64,000 bases of DNA from Pseudomonadales bacterium (GTDB taxonomy: Bacteria; Pseudomonadota; Gammaproteobacteria; Pseudomonadales; UBA7239). The notes under the pieces were generated by a model. The model saw nothing but the letters and a program-made list of their open reading frames with translations, had not been told where the DNA came from and searched no databases. A program made the translations under genes and the position numbers. How positions within the stretch are numbered: position 1 is the first letter of the stretch; each line of letters begins with the position of its first letter. The DNA is taken from NCBI GenBank assembly GCA_041395665.1, contig JAWLAB010000001.1:372001-436000 (forward strand), read 5' to 3'. Below, piece after piece: positions 52,300 to 61,590 of the stretch.

Positions 52300-53118
52300 T
52301 CAGCTTGAATAAAAATACGCGCCATCGTCCACACGATACAGCGTGAGATGCTTGCCCCATACGCAACCGCTGTCGAGCGCAATAATGTCATCGCGCTGCG
52401 TTTGTGTTTGCAACGCAGCCCAGTGACCGAACAAAACGCGCCAGCCAGATGGTGGCGTGAATTGCGTAAACCACGGCGCATAGCCAGCAGGTATTTCATC
52501 AACACCTTTTTTGAATTGCAGCTGTAATGCGTGCTGTTGTGCTACATCACCACTGGTTGCGCAAATACGCATACGCGTAAAAGCATTGGTAATAAAACGC
52601 AGCCGCGCCATGCCTTGCAAATCATCGCGCCAGTTGTCAGGTTCGTTGCCGTACATGGCGCGTAAAAAATCGTCGCATTGATCGGACTGCAAAACAGCTT
52701 CCACTTCTTGCGCGCGTTGCTGTGCGTATTCAAGATTCCATGCAGGAAAAATTCCAGCATGTGACATGACAATTTTTTTCTGACGATCGATCAGCATTAA
52801 CGGTTGTTGGCGCAACCAAGCCATCAATTCAGCACAATCGGGTGCGTTGAGAATATCAGTCAGCGTGTCTTTGTTTTTACTTTCTGCTCCTACCATGGCA
52901 ACAGCGAGCAAATGTAAATCGTGATTACCTAAAACGATTTTTGCAGCACCGCCTAAGTTTTTAACAAAACGCAAACAGTCTAAGGATTGTGGCCCGCGAT
53001 TGACGAGATCACCCGTTAACCACAACACATCGTTTGCAGGATCAAATTGCGCCAATGCCAACACTTGTTGCAATTCGTTGAAGCAGCCTTGCAAATCGCC
53101 CACAGCATAAGTGGCCAT
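52300..53118 (-). CDS. apaH: Diadenosine tetraphosphatase ApaH
   Basis: 272 residues. Metallophosphatase motifs 'YAVGDLQGCFNEL', 'WLTGDLVNRGPQSLDCLRFV' and 'VLGNHDLHLLAV', then 'MSHAGIFPAWN' and 'FGHWAALQ'. Hydrolyses Ap4A to two ADP. Last gene of the lptD-surA-pdxA-rsmA-apaG-apaH unit; the preceding stop is 15 bp upstream. Confidence 0.96.
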   Translation of the reverse strand: MATYAVGDLQGCFNELQQVLALAQFDPANDVLWLTGDLVNRGPQSLDCLRFVKNLGGAAKIVLGNHDLHLLAVAMVGAESKNKDTLTDILNAPDCAELMAWLRQQPLMLIDRQKKIVMSHAGIFPAWNLEYAQQRAQEVEAVLQSDQCDDFLRAMYGNEPDNWRDDLQGMARLRFITNAFTRMRICATSGDVAQQHALQLQFKKGVDEIPAGYAPWFTQFTPPSGWRVLFGHWAALQTQTQRDDIIALDSGCVWGKHLTLYRVDDGAYFYSS

Positions 53119-53133
53119 GTATTGATTCTCGTT

Positions 53134-53502
53134 TCAGTGCAGAGAGCCGGGTTTGGCGAGCATAAAGCGCGGAATTAATGCTTTGAATGTATCGCCGTTT
53201 TCGCGCTGCATGGTGTAGCTGCCTTCCATCATGCCGACCGGCGTTTGCAGCACAGCGCCGCTGGTGTAATGAAATGCTTGATGCGGCGCAATCCACGGTT
53301 GTTCACCGACAACGCCATCGCCGCGCACTTCTTCGACTTTACGATTGCCATCGGTGATGATCCAGTGGCGGCGCAACAATTGCACCGGCTCTTCGCCGTT
53401 GTTGGTGATGCTGATGGAATAAGCAAACGCGTAGCGCGGCACGGCGGGTGAAGAATGTTCATCGAGAAATTGAGTTTTTACCTGAATGCTGATGCCGGAC
53501 AT
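53134..53502 (-). CDS. apaG: ApaG domain protein
   Basis: 122 residues of immunoglobulin-like fold: 'YAFAYSISITNNGEEPVQLLRRHWIITDGN', 'VRGDGVVGEQPWIAPHQAFHYTSGAVLQTPVGMMEGSY'. Biochemical role not firmly established (linked to Co/Mg resistance in Salmonella). Its start touches the rsmA stop, within the conserved operon. Confidence 0.95.
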   Translation of the reverse strand: MSGISIQVKTQFLDEHSSPAVPRYAFAYSISITNNGEEPVQLLRRHWIITDGNRKVEEVRGDGVVGEQPWIAPHQAFHYTSGAVLQTPVGMMEGSYTMQRENGDTFKALIPRFMLAKPGSLH

Positions 53503-54299
53503 TACCGTGATTCCTCGTACAAAACATTGGAGAGCCGAACAAAATCGGCAACAGAAAGTGTTTCTGCGCGTGCTTCTGGATTGATGTTGACGGCAAGCAT
53601 GTGTGTTTCATTCGCCAGCGTTTTCAAAGTATTGCGCAAGGTCTTTCTGCGCTGCTGAAAAGCGGTATTCACTAAAGTTGCCAGCAGTTGTGGATCGTGC
53701 GCAGTAATTTCTGGTTCACGCGGCTGTAAGCGCACAATCGCGGACATCACTTTCGGCGGTGGAAAAAAACAACCAGGCGGCACATCAAACAGCGGCATCA
53801 CGCGGCAATAGTATTGCGCCATCACACTCAGTCGCCCGTAGTCTTTGCCGCCGGGCTCTGCTGCCAAGCGTTGCACCACTTCTTTCTGCAACATGAAATG
53901 CATGTCACGAATCCATGCGCGCTGATTCAACAAATGAAATAACAGTGGTGTGGAAATGTTGTAAGGCAAGTTGCCGACTACGCGCACGCTGCTCGCTGCA
54001 GGCGACAGTGATGCAATATCAAATTGCAGGGCATCGCCTTCGAGCAATTGAAAGTTTGTATTGCTAGCAAATTTTTCGCGCAGTAATCTCACCAAATCGC
54101 GATCCAATTCCACGGCAGTCAGTTGCGCTTGATAAGGCAGCAAGACTTCGGTGAGTGCGCCCTGCCCAGGGCCGATTTCTAAAACGGTGTCGTTGGCTGT
54201 AAGGCCGATACTGCTGGCGATGCGTTGAATCATGCGCGTGTCGTGCAAAAAGTTTTGCCCGAAGCGTTTGCGCGGCGTGTGTGTCGTTTTGTCTTGCAT
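53502..54299 (-). CDS. rsmA: 16S rRNA dimethyladenosine transferase
   Basis: 265 residues. 'RKRFGQNFLHDTRMIQRI', SAM motif 'VLEIGPGQGALTEVLL', 'VVGNLPYNISTPLLFHLL' (catalytic N-L-P-Y) and the C-terminal 'FFPPPKVMSAIVRL' with 'AFQQRRKTLRNTLK'. Dimethylates A1518/A1519 of 16S rRNA. The start overlaps the pdxA stop. Confidence 0.97.
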   Translation of the reverse strand: MQDKTTHTPRKRFGQNFLHDTRMIQRIASSIGLTANDTVLEIGPGQGALTEVLLPYQAQLTAVELDRDLVRLLREKFASNTNFQLLEGDALQFDIASLSPAASSVRVVGNLPYNISTPLLFHLLNQRAWIRDMHFMLQKEVVQRLAAEPGGKDYGRLSVMAQYYCRVMPLFDVPPGCFFPPPKVMSAIVRLQPREPEITAHDPQLLATLVNTAFQQRRKTLRNTLKTLANETHMLAVNINPEARAETLSVADFVRLSNVLYEESR

Positions 54300-55297
54300 C
54301 AGCGCGCTCTTGTTGCAGCGTGTTGCAGCATTTGCACCGCATTATCAATCGCGTGTTGCAAGCTGCTGTGTTGTGCTAAACCGCTGCCGGCTAAATCCAA
54401 TGCCGTACCGTGATCGACCGATGTGCGCACAAATGGCAAACCCAAAGTGACATTGATGGCTTCACCAAAACCGTCTGCTTTGAGTACGGGCAAACCTTGA
54501 TCGTGATACATCGCCACGAACACATCGGTTTGCTCGCGCAGCGCAGCCGTGAAGGCGGTATCCGCCGGCAGTGGCCCCATTAAATGGAAACTTTTTTCAC
54601 GCAATGCATTGATTACTGGTTCGATGACAGTCATTTCTTCACTGCCTAGATGCCCTTTTTCACCAGCGTGCGGATTCAATCCACACACAGCAATACGCGG
54701 TGCTTGTGCGGTGAAATAACGCTGCATATCAGCGTGAATAATTTCTAGCGTGCGGCGTAAATTGTCTGGCGTAATGGCATCCGGTACAGCGCGCAGTGGT
54801 AAATGTGTGGTGACGAGCGCCACGCGCAAACGCGGTGTTGCCAACAGCATCACCACTTTGTCGCAGCCCGCAATTGCTTGCAAAAATTCGGTGTGACCGC
54901 TGAAGGTAATGCCCGCGTCATTGATGATGCTTTTTTGCACGGGACCCGTCACTAACGCTAAATGTTGCGGCGCGGCCAAACAATCTTTGGCTGCTGCGAG
55001 CAGACATTGCAAAACATAGTCGGCGTTGCGCGTATCCAACTCGCCAGCGGCGACAGGCGCTTTGCAATAATGTGGACGAATGTAGAGCGAACCTGCCGTG
55101 CATGCTGTTTGCGGCGCGTAATTGCTGACATCAATCAGTGTTAAAGGCAGGTCCAATTGTTCTGCGCGTTTTTGCAACAGCACGGGATCGGCGTAAGCAA
55201 TGATGGGAATTGTTTGTGCGTGCTGCGCGATTTGTACGGTGATGTCGGAGCCAATACCAGCGGGTTCACCTGGCGTGAGTGCGATGGCGAGCGTCAT
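54299..55297 (-). CDS. pdxA: 4-hydroxythreonine-4-phosphate dehydrogenase
   Basis: 332 residues. 'ALTPGEPAGIGSDITVQIA' at the start, 'TGPVQKSIINDAGITFSGHTEFL' (metal-binding His), 'VCGLNPHAGEKGHLGSEE' and 'YHDQGLPVLKADGFGEAINVTLGLPFVRTSVDHGTALDLAG' with the remaining metal ligands. Vitamin B6 synthesis, DXP-dependent route. 21 bp separate it from surA. Confidence 0.97.
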   Translation of the reverse strand: MTLAIALTPGEPAGIGSDITVQIAQHAQTIPIIAYADPVLLQKRAEQLDLPLTLIDVSNYAPQTACTAGSLYIRPHYCKAPVAAGELDTRNADYVLQCLLAAAKDCLAAPQHLALVTGPVQKSIINDAGITFSGHTEFLQAIAGCDKVVMLLATPRLRVALVTTHLPLRAVPDAITPDNLRRTLEIIHADMQRYFTAQAPRIAVCGLNPHAGEKGHLGSEEMTVIEPVINALREKSFHLMGPLPADTAFTAALREQTDVFVAMYHDQGLPVLKADGFGEAINVTLGLPFVRTSVDHGTALDLAGSGLAQHSSLQHAIDNAVQMLQHAATRAR

Positions 55298-55318
55298 AGC
55301 AATGCGCCACCCACGCGC

Positions 55319-56326
55319 TTAGAGATTAATTTTTACATACGCTTGATCGCGCAATTCTTTCAACCAACGCGGCAATTCGTCTTGAAAGTGGCGTTTGCGC
55401 AAAATCATTTGCGCTTGTTGGCGCATGATGGTTTCGCTCATGTTTTGTGCGCGACGATCGAGCACTTGCACTACATGCCAGCCAAATTGTGTCTGAAAAG
55501 GTTCAGAAACAGAGCCGCTGGCGGTGTTATCCATCGCCGCTTCAAATTCCGGCACCACTTGTCCTGGTGAAACCCAACCGAGATCACCGCCTTTCATGGC
55601 AGAGCCCGGATCTTCAGAATATTTTTTGGCGAGAGCAGAGAAGTCGCCACCGTTTAGCACGACATCGTGAATTTTTTGCAGCACAGCGCGAGTCTCTTCG
55701 TCATTGCGAATGGCTGAAGGTTTAATCAGGATGTGTCGCGCTTGTGTTTGGTTGATCGGTTTATCGATCGCTTCTTGCATGGCAAGACGGCGACCTTCTT
55801 CTGAAGCGAGGAAGTTGTCGACATCTTGATCAGAAATTTCAATGCGTTTGATCACATACGCTTGCTGCACTTGCTGCAAAATAATTTGGCGGCGAATGTT
55901 TTCACGAAACATACCAAAAGGAATGCCCTGCGCGGCCAATTCTTTACGAAAAGCCTCGGGGCTTAATTTATTTTGTGCAGCGATGCTCTTAACTGCCGCG
56001 TCCAATTGTTCTTTGCTAACTTTAATGCCGGCGCGCTCACCGATTTGTAACTGCAAACTTTCGGCCGTGAGTTTTTCTAACACTTGTTTTTGTAAGACAT
56101 CATTGGGTGGCAGAGGCTGCCCTGCTTGCTTCATTTGTACAGCGAGCATACGCGATTGCAGTGCCAACTCGCTGAGCATGATGACATCTTCATTGACAAC
56201 GGCAGCCACCTTATCCAGTGGTTGTTGTGAAGAAGTTTCTGCTTGCACAACAGGTGAGAGCGCAATCCCTAGTGCAATGGTCGCAACTGCAGTCAGTGTA
56301 CGACCGGTGAAAAATAGGTTCTTCAT
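55319..56326 (-). CDS. surA: SurA-type periplasmic chaperone with a single parvulin domain
   Basis: 335 residues against ~430 for E. coli SurA. Signal peptide to about residue 30 ('SPVVQAETS'), the SurA N-terminal chaperone domain ('VVNEDVIMLSEL' to 'VIKRIEISDQDVDNFLAS'), one rotamase ('ARHILIKPSAI', 'LAKKYSEDPGSAMKGGDLGWVSPGQVVPEFE', 'FQTQFGWHVVQVLDRR') and the C-terminal helix/strand. The retained rotamase resembles the catalytically active second one (P2); the first (P1) is missing with no sign of a break. It escorts outer-membrane proteins such as LptD. ATG 56326 has AAAGGAA 7 bp upstream; the frame to 56362 overlaps the lptD stop. Confidence 0.9.
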   Translation of the reverse strand: MKNLFFTGRTLTAVATIALGIALSPVVQAETSSQQPLDKVAAVVNEDVIMLSELALQSRMLAVQMKQAGQPLPPNDVLQKQVLEKLTAESLQLQIGERAGIKVSKEQLDAAVKSIAAQNKLSPEAFRKELAAQGIPFGMFRENIRRQIILQQVQQAYVIKRIEISDQDVDNFLASEEGRRLAMQEAIDKPINQTQARHILIKPSAIRNDEETRAVLQKIHDVVLNGGDFSALAKKYSEDPGSAMKGGDLGWVSPGQVVPEFEAAMDNTASGSVSEPFQTQFGWHVVQVLDRRAQNMSETIMRQQAQMILRKRHFQDELPRWLKELRDQAYVKINL

Positions 56327-56358
56327 CGAGAGTTCCTTTTGTGTGGCTTGAGCGCGCA

Positions 56359-59268
56359 TCAATCGATCGTTTTATAACGATCTTGATAGCCCACGATGCT
56401 GTCAGACAACATGCTGTCTACGCTGTCACCCACATTGCCTAGGCTCTTGAACTGTACTTGCAGGAAGATACCGTTGTCGGTGTCTTGCAGGCCTGCGTCG
56501 TTAACAAAGTGTTCGTTGACGACCCATTGTCGTGCCACCACGCGCACGCTCCAACAGCAGTTGTCGTACTCCACACCGGCGATGGTTTCCAAATTGCGGT
56601 CGTTGGTGGTGTCGCGATTCCAGTGGCCGATCAAGCTCCATTGATTGGTGATGGGATAAGCGCCGGACACATAAAATTGCTGCACGTTGCGGTCAAGGTA
56701 AGTGCCTTGGCCGATCAGTGGCATGGCGGTGACATAGCCTGTAATAGGATCGATAACAGGTGGCGTGCTAAGAATCGCGCCAGTTGCTGGATTGTAAGCC
56801 GTAGGCTGCCATTCTTCTTCACGGTCAATGTATTGGTAGCCGGCGTTAAACAAAAGGCCTTTGCCATCGCGGTAGCGCAAGGCCAACGATTGCCGCTCGC
56901 GCTGTGCTGTATCTTCGTTCCACAGTGTTTCTGTGCGGATATCCCATTCGTTGGTGATGCGTGCAGCGGCGTCAAACACCAGTGCGGAGCGTGAACGATC
57001 GCGTTCATACCTGGCGCGGACAGGGTTATCTGCCAAGACAACATCGCGCTTATCGAGATAAAACGCTTGACCCACACCCACGCGCAGCAACTCACGGCCG
57101 GTGACTGGGCTCAGCAGGCGCGAGCTAACGCCCACAGACAGCTGATTGTTATCGGCAATGTAATCTTCACCTGCAAAACGATTTTCGCGGAACAACTGTG
57201 CGTAGGACATCGACAGCGAATTGCTATCGAAGTTGTACATGTCGTCTTGATCGCCGGGGTTGGCGTAGTAGTACGACAATTTCGGTTCAAGCGTTTGCTT
57301 GTAGTCACGACCAAAGAAATTGGCATCGCGTTCGAAAATTAAACCGCTGTCGAGGCTGACATAAGCTGCCGAAGCTGACGGGTTGCTGTCAGGTGTGAAG
57401 AAAGTCGTTTCATCCAAGGATTGTGATACATGGCGTATACCAATTTTTGGCGTGAAAAATGCGCCAGCGGTACGCATAGGAAACGCAATGCTGTAATCGA
57501 GATTCATGCGTTGACCGGCAATAAACTCATGCTCACCAAGATAAGTGGTGCGATTGGTAAAGGGGTCAATAACTGGCAGTAGAGTAACGGGGTCAATCAA
57601 CGGTCTGTAATCGGTATCGAAGAATAGATTTGGTTGGATGCGACCCTCATGTTCATGATCAAAACGCGTCACAGAATGATGCAGGTTGATTTCTAAACCG
57701 TTATCTAACGCGTAGTCGGCATCGGCAAACAAAGATGGCAATACTTTGTGTGGATCAGCTAACTGATAGTTTTGCAAAAGCGTGCGATACCAAAATGGAA
57801 TGGTGTTGGCACGAATCAATTCGTTGACATCGTCAAGCAAACTGGAATCGTTCAGTGTTTGGAATTGTTTCGCGATGATACCTAAACGCCAGTGGTCGTC
57901 CGGCAGGAAATCGAACTGTGCCTGCTGACGCAATTGCGCGGTGTTGGTGCCTTGAATGCCGTCAGATCCAAGATCGTGGAAATATTGTGAATCGCTGACG
58001 GAGGAGTAATCCACCATACTTTCCCAATGTTTATCCGCGCCGTTCTGTTTGAAGTTGAAGAACCAGCGGTCATCATCGATATTGCGATCGGCTTCTTGAT
58101 CACTCGGCAAAATACTGACTAAGGCGCTGCCGTAAGTGTGTTCGGTCATGTAGCGACCTTTAGCACTTAACATTAAACCGCGATCACTCATGTAGCGCGG
58201 CGTAAGAATCAAATCGTAATTCGGTGCTAAGTTGAAATAGTACGGTGTAGAAATATCTAAACCGTTTTCACCAAAACTAAACGAAGGCACGAGAAAGCCA
58301 GACATACGCTCGTCGCCCAGTGGGAATTGCAAATACGGCGTGTAAAAAATAGGCACGCCTTTTACGCGCAGCGTGACATTGCGCGCGCGGCCTTGTGAAT
58401 CGTTGGGATCTAAAGTCAGTGAGCTGGCATTGAGCGTCCATTGCTCACTGCCCACCGGACAGTAGCTATAACTGGCATCGGTTAAAGCAACGACGCCGGT
58501 GTTACTGCGGCTCAAACTTTGCGCCTTACCTTGCACATGCGCTTTGTGCATTAAGTAGCGCACATTTTCCATTTGCGCAGTATTTTCTTCGACTTGCATA
58601 TCCGCTCGGCTGCCGGTTAACAACAAACCGGGTTCGCGCAATGCCACATTGCCGCGCAGTGCGATTTGGCGCGGTTCTCTGCGTAGCGTCACGGTATCTG
58701 CACGCAGATATCGATTACCTTGACTCACATGTACATTGCCTTTTAAGCGCGTGAGTTGGCTGTTGATATCGGTATAAGTTTTATCGGCGTGCGCTTGAAT
58801 TTCTGCATCTTCCGGTTTGGTTTGATCGCCATTTTCTGTTGGATCAACATACATACCGCAACACATGGAGGCTTCGTGTCGCTGTGCGTCGGTGAGTTTT
58901 TCTTTTTGCTCCGCTGTCAATTTATCGAACGGCACCCAGTCATCACTGATACGCACTTTATGTGTTGGAGAGCTTGGATCTTTTGATGATTCTTCTGTTG
59001 CGTTATTGCTTTCTTGTCTGCCGTAAGCAATCGCTTCGATAGCAGCATCTTCCGCTGATTTTTTATTTTGCGACGATGCCACGGTAGCGCCAGTGTCTAC
59101 CGTCACGCCAGTGCCCGCTTGGCAGAGCCATTCACCGCGTTCGTTGGTGTTGCAGTCCCAACCGGATGCTTGGGTGGTCATCGCTGTTGAGGCGGCCAAC
59201 ACCAATCCGAGACCAGTCAAAGTCAGGCGCGAAACGCGCAAACGCGCAAAGGGAGCAATCGAGTTCAT
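56359..59268 (-). CDS. lptD: LPS-assembly outer membrane protein LptD
   Basis: 969 residues from ATG 59268 (signal 'LTLTGLGLVLAASTAMTTQASG'). A low-complexity Asn/Ser/Glu-rich insert (about 45-110) precedes the OstA/jellyroll domain ('INSQLTRLKGNVHVSQGNRYLRADTVTLRRE', 'PIFYTPYLQFPLGDERMSGFLVPSF'). The large beta-barrel ends with 'YDNCCWSVRVVARQWV', the conserved Cys pair of the disulfide switch, plus early Cys residues ('WDCNTNERGEWLCQ', 'EASMCCGMYVD'). It inserts LPS into the outer leaflet with LptE. The frame runs open to 59475, but that part overlaps divergent amgK and is not coding-like. Confidence 0.95.
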   Translation of the reverse strand: MNSIAPFARLRVSRLTLTGLGLVLAASTAMTTQASGWDCNTNERGEWLCQAGTGVTVDTGATVASSQNKKSAEDAAIEAIAYGRQESNNATEESSKDPSSPTHKVRISDDWVPFDKLTAEQKEKLTDAQRHEASMCCGMYVDPTENGDQTKPEDAEIQAHADKTYTDINSQLTRLKGNVHVSQGNRYLRADTVTLRREPRQIALRGNVALREPGLLLTGSRADMQVEENTAQMENVRYLMHKAHVQGKAQSLSRSNTGVVALTDASYSYCPVGSEQWTLNASSLTLDPNDSQGRARNVTLRVKGVPIFYTPYLQFPLGDERMSGFLVPSFSFGENGLDISTPYYFNLAPNYDLILTPRYMSDRGLMLSAKGRYMTEHTYGSALVSILPSDQEADRNIDDDRWFFNFKQNGADKHWESMVDYSSVSDSQYFHDLGSDGIQGTNTAQLRQQAQFDFLPDDHWRLGIIAKQFQTLNDSSLLDDVNELIRANTIPFWYRTLLQNYQLADPHKVLPSLFADADYALDNGLEINLHHSVTRFDHEHEGRIQPNLFFDTDYRPLIDPVTLLPVIDPFTNRTTYLGEHEFIAGQRMNLDYSIAFPMRTAGAFFTPKIGIRHVSQSLDETTFFTPDSNPSASAAYVSLDSGLIFERDANFFGRDYKQTLEPKLSYYYANPGDQDDMYNFDSNSLSMSYAQLFRENRFAGEDYIADNNQLSVGVSSRLLSPVTGRELLRVGVGQAFYLDKRDVVLADNPVRARYERDRSRSALVFDAAARITNEWDIRTETLWNEDTAQRERQSLALRYRDGKGLLFNAGYQYIDREEEWQPTAYNPATGAILSTPPVIDPITGYVTAMPLIGQGTYLDRNVQQFYVSGAYPITNQWSLIGHWNRDTTNDRNLETIAGVEYDNCCWSVRVVARQWVVNEHFVNDAGLQDTDNGIFLQVQFKSLGNVGDSVDSMLSDSIVGYQDRYKTID

Positions 59269-59431
59269 CAAGTCTTTTCCATGCTGTGCTGTGCATTCCC
59301 GACAAGCCACAGGCGAGATGTTTCGGGCGGGCAATTGAACGCCGCATTGTAAAGGATTTACTCGAGCTGTGGCGCAAGACGGGCTGGCGGTTAGAATGCC
59401 GCGTTTGAGATAAACGAGTGCGGGCACAGCG

Positions 59432-60439
59432 GTGGAACAGCAGTTAGCGACATGGGTAAAACAACAGGCGGGCATGGCGCAACGGGTGCGTTGTTGCCTC
59501 TATCTGGTGATGCCGGATTTCGCCGTTACTTCCGTGTCGAACAGCCAGCCACCGGTGATGGCGGTGTATGCACCGCCCGCCACCGAAAACAGCGAGCAGT
59601 ATTTGGCGGTGTCTCAGTTGCTGGCTTCTAGCGGCGTGCGTGTGCCGGCAGTGTTGGCGACGGACCTTAGTCGCGGCTTTTTGTTGGTGGAAGATTGCGG
59701 CGATCAATTACTGCTGCCCGCGCTGAATGATCACTCGGTCGATGCCCTGTACGAGAGCGCCTTGGCTATGTTGCTGGCGCTGCAATCTGTTTCCGTGCCT
59801 GCGGATGCTGTGCCGCTGTATGACGGTCAACGATTGTGGGATGAGATGGCGTTGTTCCCCACTTGGTTTGTACAAGGGCTGCTCGATCAACCTTGTGGCC
59901 GCAACGAGCAAACGCTGTTGGATAACTGCTTCGATGGCTTGGTGCACAGCGCGCTGGATCAACCGCAAGTGCTAGTGCATCGCGATTTCCATGCGCGCAA
60001 TGTGATGTTGTGCGGCGAGCTTGCTGAGTTGGTGACGATAGATTTTCAGGATGCGGTGGTCGGCCCGATCACCTACGATTTGGTGTCTCTGCTGCGCGAT
60101 TGCTACATCTACTGGCAGCCAGAACGGGTGAAACAGTGGGCGCTTGCTTACCGTAAAAAGCTGATCAATCAAGGAAAGCCAGCTGGCGACAGCGATCAGC
60201 AATTCCTGCAATGGTTTGATTTCATGGGGCTGCAGCGGCACATCAAAGTGCTGGGTATTTTCGCCCGCCTCTGGCTGCGTGACGGCAAAGCGGGCTATCT
60301 CAATGACCTGCCTTTGGTGCTGCACTACACCGTATCGGTTGCGGAGCAGTATCCACAAACGGCGGAATTCGCTCAGTGGATGCAGGAGCGCATTCTGCCC
60401 GCTTGCCAGCGGCAGCCGTGGTGGAAGCCCTTGCCGTGA
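59432..60439 (+). CDS. amgK: N-acetylmuramate/N-acetylglucosamine anomeric kinase AmgK
   Basis: 335 residues, aminoglycoside-phosphotransferase fold: 'FLLVEDCGDQLLLPAL', 'VLVHRDFHARNVMLC' (catalytic HRDFHxxN loop), 'VTIDFQDAVVGPITYDLVSLLRDCYI' (metal-binding D). It phosphorylates MurNAc at C1 in the peptidoglycan-recycling shortcut that bypasses de novo UDP-MurNAc synthesis. Followed 13 bp later by murU and divergent from lptD, as in Pseudomonas. The GTG start lacks a strong ribosome site and is somewhat uncertain. Confidence 0.93.
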   Translation: MEQQLATWVKQQAGMAQRVRCCLYLVMPDFAVTSVSNSQPPVMAVYAPPATENSEQYLAVSQLLASSGVRVPAVLATDLSRGFLLVEDCGDQLLLPALNDHSVDALYESALAMLLALQSVSVPADAVPLYDGQRLWDEMALFPTWFVQGLLDQPCGRNEQTLLDNCFDGLVHSALDQPQVLVHRDFHARNVMLCGELAELVTIDFQDAVVGPITYDLVSLLRDCYIYWQPERVKQWALAYRKKLINQGKPAGDSDQQFLQWFDFMGLQRHIKVLGIFARLWLRDGKAGYLNDLPLVLHYTVSVAEQYPQTAEFAQWMQERILPACQRQPWWKPLP

Positions 60440-60452
60440 CGAGCGTCTGACC

Positions 60453-61127
60453 ATGAAAGCAATGATTCTGGCGGCGGGTTTGGGTACGCGTATGCGACCG
60501 CTGACCGACCACTGCCCTAAGCCCTTGCTGGATGTGGCGGGCAAGCCGCTGATTGTGCGCCATATTGAACGCCTCGCCGCTGCTGGGTTTCGTGAGCTGG
60601 TCATCAACATCGCCCATCTCGGTTGCATGATTGAAGAGGCGTTGGGCGATGGCAGTACATGGGGCGTGCAGATTGCTTACTCGCGGGAATCGCAGCCGTT
60701 GGAAACGGCGGGCGGTATCGTCAAGGCATTGCCGCTGTTGGGTGATGCACCGTTTCTCGTCATCAATGGCGATATTTGGACAGATTTTCCACTGAACACA
60801 CTGCCCAATCATTTTGCGAATGGCGCGCTGGCACATTTGGTATTGGTGAATAACCCCGAGCATCACCCGCAGGGCGATTTTGTGTTGCAGGATGGAAAAG
60901 TGCAGCCGCGCGGCGAGGAACAAGGGCTGACTTTTAGTGGCGTCTCGGTGTTATCGCCAGATTTATTTTCTGCGTGGCGCGAGCGAGCTGGCTCTGCTTT
61001 TCCGTTGCGTGAAGTCTTGCTGCCTGCCATGCAGCAAGCCGCCGTCAGCGGTGAGCACTATCAAGGTTATTGGCTGGATGTAGGCACGCCGCAGCGCCTG
61101 CAACAGTTGACGCAAAAGCTGGCGTAA
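60453..61127 (+). CDS. murU: N-acetylmuramate-1-phosphate uridylyltransferase MurU
   Basis: 224 residues. 'AMILAAGLGTRMRPLTDHCPKPLLDVAGKPLI' is the nucleotidyltransferase signature, 'FLVINGDIWTDF' the metal-binding D, and the C-terminal 'GYWLDVGTPQRLQQL' closes the site. It converts MurNAc-1-P to UDP-MurNAc. ATG 60453 is preferred because the longer frame from 60216 lies within amgK. Confidence 0.94.
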   Translation: MKAMILAAGLGTRMRPLTDHCPKPLLDVAGKPLIVRHIERLAAAGFRELVINIAHLGCMIEEALGDGSTWGVQIAYSRESQPLETAGGIVKALPLLGDAPFLVINGDIWTDFPLNTLPNHFANGALAHLVLVNNPEHHPQGDFVLQDGKVQPRGEEQGLTFSGVSVLSPDLFSAWRERAGSAFPLREVLLPAMQQAAVSGEHYQGYWLDVGTPQRLQQLTQKLA

Positions 61128-61150
61128 AAAAACAGCACAAGTGTTCTGTA

Positions 61151-61156
61151 TATAAT
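61151..61156 (+). promoter_or_regulatory. Candidate -10 element upstream of the TM2 gene
   Basis: A perfect TATAAT at 61151-61156, preceded by TG at 61147-61148, lies 33 bp before the ATG. No good -35 is seen at 17 bp. Confidence 0.35.
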
Positions 61157-61188
61157 TCGGCGGTTAAACGCCATCAACGAGTCATGTC

Positions 61189-61590
61189 ATGCAGCAACGC
61201 GATACGCATCTCAAAACCATCGGGTATCTATTGTGGATTTTTGGATTTCTCGGTGCACACCGTTTTTATTACGGAAAGCCTGTTACCGGCACGCTTTGGT
61301 TTTTTACTTTGGGTTTATTGGGCATAGGTTGGTTGATCGATTTATTTTTGATTCCTAGCATGGATAGAGAAGCGGATTTGCGTTTTGCATCAGGAAGTTT
61401 GGATTACAACCTCGCATGGATTTTGCTGACATTCCTCGGCGTGTTTGGTATTCATCGCTTTTATCAAGGCAAATGGCTGACAGCGATTTTGTATTTGTTC
61501 ACAGCGGGTTTATGTGGCTTGGGTGTTCTCTATGATTTTTGGACATTGAACGATCAAATTTCTATACAGAATGCGCAGGAAAATCAATGA
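61189..61590 (+). CDS. TM2-domain membrane protein
   Basis: 133 residues with two TM2-type units: 'IFGFLGAHRFYYGKPVTGTLWFFTLGLLGIGWLIDLFLIP' and 'FLGVFGIHRFYQGKWLTAILYLFTAGLCGLGVLYDFWTL' (each G-x-H-R-F-Y followed by a helix and a G-x-G-x-x-x-D end). Four helices in all. Function of bacterial TM2 proteins is poorly known. The stop overlaps the next start (ATGA), so the two are co-translated. Confidence 0.85.
   Translation: MQQRDTHLKTIGYLLWIFGFLGAHRFYYGKPVTGTLWFFTLGLLGIGWLIDLFLIPSMDREADLRFASGSLDYNLAWILLTFLGVFGIHRFYQGKWLTAILYLFTAGLCGLGVLYDFWTLNDQISIQNAQENQ

Noticed and set aside
59269..59475. N-terminal extension of LptD by 69 residues
   Set aside because: It overlaps the divergent amgK start, is Cys-rich and unlike an export signal; the signal peptide begins at ATG 59268.
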